From positions 1-10,353 of the forward strand of contig JACQEC010000114.1 in NCBI GenBank assembly GCA_016200765.1: a stretch of DNA of 10,353 bases. The letters are read 5' to 3'. The stretch is from Chloroflexota bacterium. GTDB lineage: Bacteria > Chloroflexota > Anaerolineae > JACRMK01. Positions within the stretch are counted from its first letter, which is position 1. Every line of letters begins with the position of its first letter. Made by a program: the position numbers and the translations under genes. The notes below the pieces were generated by a model that did no database searches, was not told the DNA's origin, and worked only from the letters and a program-made list of their open reading frames with translations. Positions 6,305 through 10,353 of the stretch are shown in pieces.

Positions 6305-7381
6305 ATGATCGAGTGCTGGAATTGCCACCAGCAAACAGACGATACCTTGCCTGATTGTCAGCACTGCGGTGAGCCGGTCAGGCGTCAGGGCTTGATGTCG
6401 TTCCTGAAGTCCTCGCGCGCGATGACGCCGCCGGCCCCGCCGCCTTCACCCGCGAGCGCGGCCGCCCCGCCGGAAGGGAAGGCTCCGCCGCGTGAGCATC
6501 GTGACCACCACGCCCCCAAGCCTGGCCACCAAGCCCCCGCCGTTGAGCCGTCCAAGGAGCCCGCCCTGAGCCTGTCGAAGGGAACCGGCCCGCTGGGCGC
6601 GCCCAAACCGCGCACCGGGCCGCTGGCGGCTATGGTGACCCCCGATAGCGTGGTGGTGTACCGCGAGGCTGAACGGTTCTTTGCGGTGCAGGTCAGCGGC
6701 GCGCGCTCGATGCTGGCGCAGTTGTTTGGCTCCCAATTGAGCCTGGAGTCGCTGTGCAGCGCGATGCTGTTCACGGCCTATGCGGCGCTGGTCGAGGATA
6801 GTTTTGTGCGTCTGAAGGTTGCCGCCGTCACGCCGACGGCTCCGCTCATCTTCCCGATCCCGGCTCACTGGGTCAAATTGATTCTGGAGCCGCTTAGCCT
6901 CTACCGCGGGGCGCCTTCCTCGCCGGAGGCAATGCTTATGGGGCGCACGCAGGGGCGGCTGACCTCTGAAGTCACCCAGACCCTCATCGCCGATTTGATT
7001 GACTGGCCCTATCTGGCGATGCACGGTAACAAGCGCGCCAGCCAGGCCGAGCCGCAAACCTGGGATCGGCATTACGCCGATGCGCTCACCGATACCGTGC
7101 GCCGCAATTTTCTCAGTGTGCCTGTGTTGGACGGAGACGGCGATAGAACCGAGGCGCGGCTCAAGCATTTCTGCCAACAGCACGAACAGGTGGCGACCTA
7201 CTTGAGCCACGAGATTAGCCTGATCATCGGCTGGATTGCCTCTCAGCAAGACCCGCAGGTGCGCCAGCGTTCGGCTCTGCTCGCGCCGCAGGCCAAAAAT
7301 CCGCTGGACTTTTCTACCGGCGCGCTGACCCATCAAGACTATTGGGATACGCTGGCTTCCTATTCACATCGCCAGATGTGA
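6305..7381 (+). CDS. Zinc-ribbon protein with Pro-rich linker and unknown C-terminal domain
   Basis: This 358-residue protein is not recognised as a named family. Residues 1-30 form a single zinc ribbon, with Cys 4, 7, 18 and 21 in C-X2-C-X10-C-X2-C. Residues about 40-105 are a disordered Pro/Ala/His-rich linker that includes the repeat-derived LSLSKG. From about residue 107 a globular domain follows, with alternating hydrophobic segments (PDSVVVYREAERFFAVQVSG) and a helical second half. It has no signal peptide or membrane helix, so it is probably cytoplasmic. The ATG at 6305 is chosen because GGAGAG at 6290-6295 is spaced correctly and the zinc ribbon begins there; a longer reading from 6233 only translates the heptad array. 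It may share a message with the transporter. The zinc ribbon may be a protein-protein module like that on the cyclase, but no function can be assigned. Confidence 0.75.
   Translation: MIECWNCHQQTDDTLPDCQHCGEPVRRQGLMSFLKSSRAMTPPAPPPSPASAAAPPEGKAPPREHRDHHAPKPGHQAPAVEPSKEPALSLSKGTGPLGAPKPRTGPLAAMVTPDSVVVYREAERFFAVQVSGARSMLAQLFGSQLSLESLCSAMLFTAYAALVEDSFVRLKVAAVTPTAPLIFPIPAHWVKLILEPLSLYRGAPSSPEAMLMGRTQGRLTSEVTQTLIADLIDWPYLAMHGNKRASQAEPQTWDRHYADALTDTVRRNFLSVPVLDGDGDRTEARLKHFCQQHEQVATYLSHEISLIIGWIASQQDPQVRQRSALLAPQAKNPLDFSTGALTHQDYWDTLASYSHRQM
6563..6584 (+). repeat. Dispersed repeat, copy 6
   Basis: CCCTGAGCCTGTCGAAGGG lies in the linker of the zinc-ribbon protein and reads LSLSKG in frame. It has the same plus-strand orientation as all other copies, although this gene runs opposite to the cyclase/ATPase gene. 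Confidence 0.75.
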
Positions 7382-7464
7382 GGGTTGCGATTTCACCTAT
7401 CGCCTGCTTTGACGTCGGCATGATTGCAAGTCACGCACTGTGTTGCTTCCTCATAGGCTTGACA

Positions 7465-7914
7465 TCAATCCGGCTCAAGTTCGTCTAACACGATAATCGC
7501 CAGTTCGCTCACACGCTTGAGCACGAGATCATTGGTCAGGAAGGCGTCGCAACCCGCTTGCAGAGCGACTGCCACCTGAAAGGCGTCGGTGAGCGACAGG
7601 TTGTGTTGGGCGCGCATTTCGGCAGCCTTTTCTGCTGTGATTTCGTCAATTGTTACAAAGATCACATTGTTGCCGTTGACCAGCATCTCGGTGAAGGCTT
7701 GTTTAAAGTCGTCCTGATTTTTGCGGTATGGTGCGACCAGACACTCGGCCAGCGTTACCGGCGACGTCACCGCGACCAGTGTGCCGCGATCCACGCTATC
7801 AAACACCACATCAACTCGCGACAGATAACGCTCGCTTTCTTCGACGTAATACACGACCGGCGCGCTGTCCAGAAATAGCCGCCTGACCGTCTGCAAGCGT
7901 TCACTGATCTTCAC
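7465..7914 (-). CDS. PIN-domain toxin-like ribonuclease (VapC-like)
   Basis: This 149-residue protein is a PIN domain, a fold that cleaves RNA with Mg2+ in the cytoplasm and is usually the toxin of a VapBC-type pair. The acidic residues of the active site are present: Asp16 in LFLDSAPVVYY, Glu57 in TLAECL, Asp110 in LSLTDAFQVAVAL and Asp129 in FLTND. The start is taken as GTG at 7914, which overlaps the stop of the upstream small gene as GTGA and has GGAG 9 bases before it. An alternative GTG at 7929 would add METRA and deepen the overlap. Length and motif order are normal for the family. Its RNA target cannot be predicted. Confidence 0.87.
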   Translation of the reverse strand: MKISERLQTVRRLFLDSAPVVYYVEESERYLSRVDVVFDSVDRGTLVAVTSPVTLAECLVAPYRKNQDDFKQAFTEMLVNGNNVIFVTIDEITAEKAAEMRAQHNLSLTDAFQVAVALQAGCDAFLTNDLVLKRVSELAIIVLDELEPD

Positions 7915-8165
7915 GGCTCGCGTCTCCACTGACGCTCGCGCTGCTCATCGGCTTCGCGTCGGGTGCGGGAGATGTACACTTGCGCGTCTTCGCCAAATAA
8001 GGATGGCGCAGCGATGCCCCGAATTTCACTCCACTTCCGGCGCGGCGGCGAAGCGGGCGCATGTTGACGCGCCTTTTCCAGCAGAACCTCCGCCAGACGC
8101 AACTGCTCATCTGGCGAGAGCGTTTCAATCTCTTTCATGATTTGGTCCAAGACTTCTGCGCTCAT
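7911..8165 (-). CDS. Antitoxin-like small protein paired with the PIN toxin
   Basis: This 84-residue acidic/basic protein lies directly upstream of the PIN gene and overlaps it by 4 bases, the usual arrangement of toxin-antitoxin pairs. The N-terminus is helical (EIETLSPDEQLRLAEVLLEKAR) and resembles small bacterial antitoxins with an LSPDEQ-type helix. The C-terminus (GEDAQVYISRTRREADEQRE) is a charged tail of the kind that binds a PIN toxin. No ribbon-helix-helix or AbrB DNA-binding motif is obvious. The ATG at 8165 is preferred because AGAGGA lies about 7 bases upstream; an upstream extension to 8249 has no support. The desulfhydrase stop is 55 bases upstream on the same strand, so read-through from that gene is likely. 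Confidence 0.78.
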   Translation of the reverse strand: MSAEVLDQIMKEIETLSPDEQLRLAEVLLEKARQHAPASPPRRKWSEIRGIAAPSLFGEDAQVYISRTRREADEQRERQWRREP

Positions 8166-8220
8166 AGCCTGTTCCTCTTTATCTTGACTATCTTCTCGTA
8201 AACCATCCGCCCACTGACGC

Positions 8221-9201
8221 TCATTGAGCCAATTCCGCGTGATACGCAAACAGCGCGGGCGTGCCGCCGGTGTGAATAAACAGCACGGTCTCCTCGCGCC
8301 CGACCGCGCCGCCGCGGATGTCGTGGATCATGGCGGCGGCGGCCTTCGCCGTATAAACCGGGTCGAGCAGGATGCCTTCGGTCTCCGCGAACAGGCGAAT
8401 CGCCTCATGCGATTCGGGGGTCGAGATGCCGTAGGCCGGGCCGGTGAACCGGTCATTGACCTCTATCTCGTGCGGGGCAAAGCGCACCGGCAAGCCCAGC
8501 ACCGCCGCGCCCTCGTTGGCCGTGCGCGCGACGTTGGCCTTAACGCCGTCGGCCTTGCGCCCGGGGCTGACGCCAATCAGCCGGTAAGAGGCGTGGTAGA
8601 GGCGCGCGCCCAGCACCAGCCCACCCTGCGTGCCGCCAGAGCCGGACGAGAAATAGACGCGGCTGACCGATAGGCCGCGCTCGAATAGCTGTTGCGCCAG
8701 CTCCAGGACTAAACCGGCATAACCCAGCGTGCCGATCCCGTTGGAGCCGCCGACCGGAATCACGTAGGGCCGGTGGCCCTTGCGCCGTTCTTCCTCCGCC
8801 AGTTCTTCCATCACGGCGTCGGTGTCATCGTTCTCCGTATAGACTACTTCCGCTTTGAGGAGTTGATCCAACAGCAGGTTGCCTTGCGGCTCGTTGTGCT
8901 GGCCGGCGGTGAAGACCAGCACACAGCGCAATCCCAGTTTGCGCGCCGCCGCGGCCGTCTGCCGGCAATGGTTTGACTGCGGCGCGCCGGCGGTGAAGAC
9001 GACATCGGCGTTCTGCCGGAGCGCGTCGGCCATCAGGAATTCCAGCTTGCGCGTCTTGTTGCCGCCAAAGGCAAGACCGGTCAGGTCGTCACGTTTGATG
9101 AGAATCCGCGGGCCGCCCAGCGCGGCCGTCAGGCGCGGTGCTTCGTCAAGCGGCGTGGGCAAATGCGCCAGCCGCACGCGCGGCATCTTTTCAATGGACA
9201 T
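8221..9201 (-). CDS. dcyD: D-cysteine desulfhydrase / ACC deaminase family PLP enzyme, desulfhydrase type
   Basis: This 326-residue fold-type II PLP enzyme is predicted to break D-cysteine (or a related substrate such as beta-chloro-D-alanine) into pyruvate, ammonia and sulfide in the cytoplasm. The PLP lysine is Lys49 in GGNKTRKLEF. The substrate loop is APQSNHCRQTAAA and the PLP-phosphate loop is SSGSGGTQGGL. The positions that are Glu and Leu in true ACC deaminases are Thr here (DPVYTAKAA and HTGGTPALF). Established work on this family links those Thr residues to D-cysteine desulfhydrase rather than ACC deaminase activity. The ATG at 9201 is chosen because GGAGAG precedes it at normal spacing and MPRVRLAHLPTPLDEAPRL matches the family N-terminus; upstream in-frame sequence is Arg/Ala-rich and not family-like. 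It leads a likely operon with the antitoxin/toxin pair. Confidence 0.9.
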   Translation of the reverse strand: MSIEKMPRVRLAHLPTPLDEAPRLTAALGGPRILIKRDDLTGLAFGGNKTRKLEFLMADALRQNADVVFTAGAPQSNHCRQTAAAARKLGLRCVLVFTAGQHNEPQGNLLLDQLLKAEVVYTENDDTDAVMEELAEEERRKGHRPYVIPVGGSNGIGTLGYAGLVLELAQQLFERGLSVSRVYFSSGSGGTQGGLVLGARLYHASYRLIGVSPGRKADGVKANVARTANEGAAVLGLPVRFAPHEIEVNDRFTGPAYGISTPESHEAIRLFAETEGILLDPVYTAKAAAAMIHDIRGGAVGREETVLFIHTGGTPALFAYHAELAQ

Positions 9202-9292
9202 AGGGCTCTCCGTGGGTTGAGGGAATGGGTAAACGTTCTGAAAACATCGTCCGCGCGGGGCATGAACCGCGCGGGCGCGGCCGTTGGCACGC

Positions 9293-9301
9293 ATTGTAGC
9301 A
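9293..9301 (-). promoter_or_regulatory. Extended -10 promoter upstream of dcyD
   Basis: On the minus strand the bases read TGC-TACAAT, an extended -10 with only a weak -35 region. The leader would be about 85 bases. It lies back to back with the stalk-gene promoter at 9345-9373. Confidence 0.5.
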
Positions 9302-9344
9302 CGATTGGCGCGCACCGTGCCACTTTTTGCGCGGTTCAATTTCG

Positions 9345-9373
9345 TTGACAGGTTTTTGCCCTTCTGTTATGAT
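9345..9373 (+). promoter_or_regulatory. Near-consensus sigma-70 promoter of the stalk protein gene
   Basis: TTGACA (9345-9350) matches the consensus exactly. It is followed after 17 bases by TATGAT (9368-9373), five of six consensus bases. Transcription should begin near 9380, with a leader of about 40 bases containing GAGG at 9412-9415 before the ATG at 9422. This is the strongest promoter in the window. Confidence 0.75.
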
Positions 9374-9421
9374 TCCCTGCGGGCGGGTTCTTGTCGTTCT
9401 GTGCGCGATACGAGGTCAGAT

Positions 9422-10294
9422 ATGGAGTGGTTCAATTCGCTGGATCGAGTTCGCAAGACGCTGGTCCTTCTGCTGGCCTCGGTTGCGCTAGGGGCATTGC
9501 CATGCCTGACGGTTGCGGCGGTCGTGTATTTGCTGACGCCGCCGGCCTTCACACCTACTCCCACACCGTCCGCCAGAACACCCAGGCCGACTTTGACCCA
9601 ATCGGTCACACCGCAAAACAGCGCAACGCCCAGTCCCACCACGACGGCCAGCGCAACCGGCACGCCTACCACGGTGATTGCTCCCTCGGCTACCGCTACA
9701 GAACCGAGAGCGACATCTACCCCGACGGCGACGCGCCCGGCTCCGACGGGAACGACCACACCATCAAGCACACCGACCGCAACCGACACCGCCACCACAA
9801 CGGCTACGCCTTCCCTTACGCCAACCTCAACCACTACCGCGACCACGACTGCGACGGCTACGCCTTCCGTCACGCCGACCGCAACCGATACCGCCACCGC
9901 AACGGCTACGCCTTCCCTGACGCCTACCACTACCGCGACCACGACCGCCACGCCTTCCGTCACGCCAACCATCGGGGACACCGCAACCGCCACGCTCGCG
10001 CCGTCCGCTACGGCGACCTTGCCGCCACCGTCAACCGCAAGCCCCACGGCGACGGCTACTCCGATGGCAACGGCGGCGCCGTCTGCTACGCCAACGCCTG
10101 GCGATACGGCGACCGCCACGCCCGCCGCAACCAACACACCAACGCCTGCGCCGACGAGCACCTCAACGCCTGCCAATACGGCCACGCCGATGCCCACACC
10201 CACGGCCACCGCGTCGCCCACTGCGACCGCGCTGCCGACGCCAACCTCCTCACCGACGGCGGGGCTCGCAACTTCACGCCGCGAAAGCGCATGA
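9422..10294 (+). CDS. Membrane-anchored Thr/Pro/Ala-rich stalk protein
   Basis: The 290-residue protein has a short basic N-terminus (Arg9, Arg11, Lys12) and one hydrophobic segment (about residues 13-38, TLVLLLASVALGALPCLTVAAVVYLL). The rest, from about residue 40 to the end, is almost only Thr, Pro, Ala and Ser (TPTPT, TATAT, TPSVTPT). It is expected to be an extended, possibly O-glycosylated, extracytoplasmic stalk anchored by the N-terminal helix. Stalks like this are common in Chloroflexota surface proteins, where they usually join an anchor to a folded domain. Here no folded domain follows: the protein ends in TAGLATSRRESA. It may therefore be a truncated form or a pure stalk. The ATG at 9422 follows GAGG at 9412-9415 and a strong promoter. 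No function can be assigned. Confidence 0.75.
   Translation: MEWFNSLDRVRKTLVLLLASVALGALPCLTVAAVVYLLTPPAFTPTPTPSARTPRPTLTQSVTPQNSATPSPTTTASATGTPTTVIAPSATATEPRATSTPTATRPAPTGTTTPSSTPTATDTATTTATPSLTPTSTTTATTTATATPSVTPTATDTATATATPSLTPTTTATTTATPSVTPTIGDTATATLAPSATATLPPPSTASPTATATPMATAAPSATPTPGDTATATPAATNTPTPAPTSTSTPANTATPMPTPTATASPTATALPTPTSSPTAGLATSRRESA
9781..9973 (+). repeat. 102-base tandem repeat within the stalk gene
   Basis: A unit starting AACCGACACCGCCACC at 9781 recurs with few changes at 9883 (AACCGATACCGCCACC), a period of 102 bases or 34 residues. The second copy is slightly shorter in its second half. The protein unit is approximately ATDTATxTATPSLTPT followed by TTATTTATPSVTPT. The arrangement suggests expansion by unequal recombination or slippage. 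Confidence 0.65.
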
Positions 10295-10353
10295 GGCCGC
10301 GCGGTGGGTGAGCAGGCACCGTCATCAGGCTTTTCGCTATCGCGGTTCGTGCT

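Noticed and set aside
7382..7464. Terminator between the converging zinc-ribbon and PIN genes
   Set aside because: No stable hairpin followed by a T-run could be found on either strand.
8221..9201. ACC deaminase as the specific activity
   Set aside because: The two discriminating positions are Thr (VYTAK and HTGG), the desulfhydrase pattern, not Glu and Leu.
9497..9508. Lipoprotein signal (lipobox) in the stalk protein around GALPC, Cys28
   Set aside because: Pro precedes the Cys, which does not fit the Ala/Gly/Ser expected at that position; a plain membrane anchor is more likely.
9367..10221. Long minus-strand open frame of Val/Ala/Gly repeats opposite the stalk gene
   Set aside because: It is the mirror of the Thr/Pro repeats (ACG/GCC codons read backwards as Val/Gly/Ala); it has no start signal, while the plus strand has a strong promoter and ribosome binding site.

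Overview
The window is GC-rich and reads like a member of the Chloroflexota, probably an Anaerolineae- or Caldilineae-like lineage. Three things suggest this: a mevalonate-pathway kinase, a large zinc-ribbon/adenylate-cyclase/ATPase/TPR signalling protein, and a surface protein with a very long Thr-Pro-Ala-Ser stalk. Dispersed short repeats that run through coding sequence fit as well. The assignment is inferred from gene style; no rRNA or other marker gene is present. No tRNA, rRNA, CRISPR array, transposase or phage gene was seen.

Layout. On the minus strand from the left edge lie a mevalonate kinase (1-861, C-terminus cut by the window edge) and, upstream of it, a broken signalling gene (938-4586). 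The broken gene encodes a double zinc ribbon, a class III nucleotide cyclase, a P-loop ATPase and a TPR-like tail. Its two halves are in different frames and about 40 residues are missing at the junction near 3731. A 340-base spacer (4587-4926) carries divergent promoters. On the plus strand follow an MFS transporter (4927-6189) and a zinc-ribbon protein of unknown function (6305-7381). Converging on these from the right, on the minus strand, is a cluster: a D-cysteine desulfhydrase-type PLP enzyme (8221-9201), a small antitoxin-like gene (7911-8165) and a PIN-domain toxin-like gene (7465-7914). Divergent from that cluster, a near-consensus promoter drives a membrane-anchored Thr/Pro-rich stalk protein (9422-10294).

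How the genes fit together. The antitoxin/toxin pair is translationally coupled (GTGA overlap) and is probably co-transcribed with the desulfhydrase. The other genes look like independent housekeeping, transport and signalling functions without one common pathway.

The most unusual content is non-coding. Three intergenic spacers (about 884-948, 4778-4876, 6193-6291) each hold an array of 7-base units in one orientation, followed after a short spacer by an array of near-reverse-complement 7-base units. In two of them the two sides would pair with a T-T mismatch at nearly every seventh base pair. A second repeat family (core GAGCCTGTCGAAGG, six copies, all in the same orientation on the plus strand) sits mostly inside genes, in frame, in linker segments. 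A third, compound hairpin repeat lies inside the ATPase gene.
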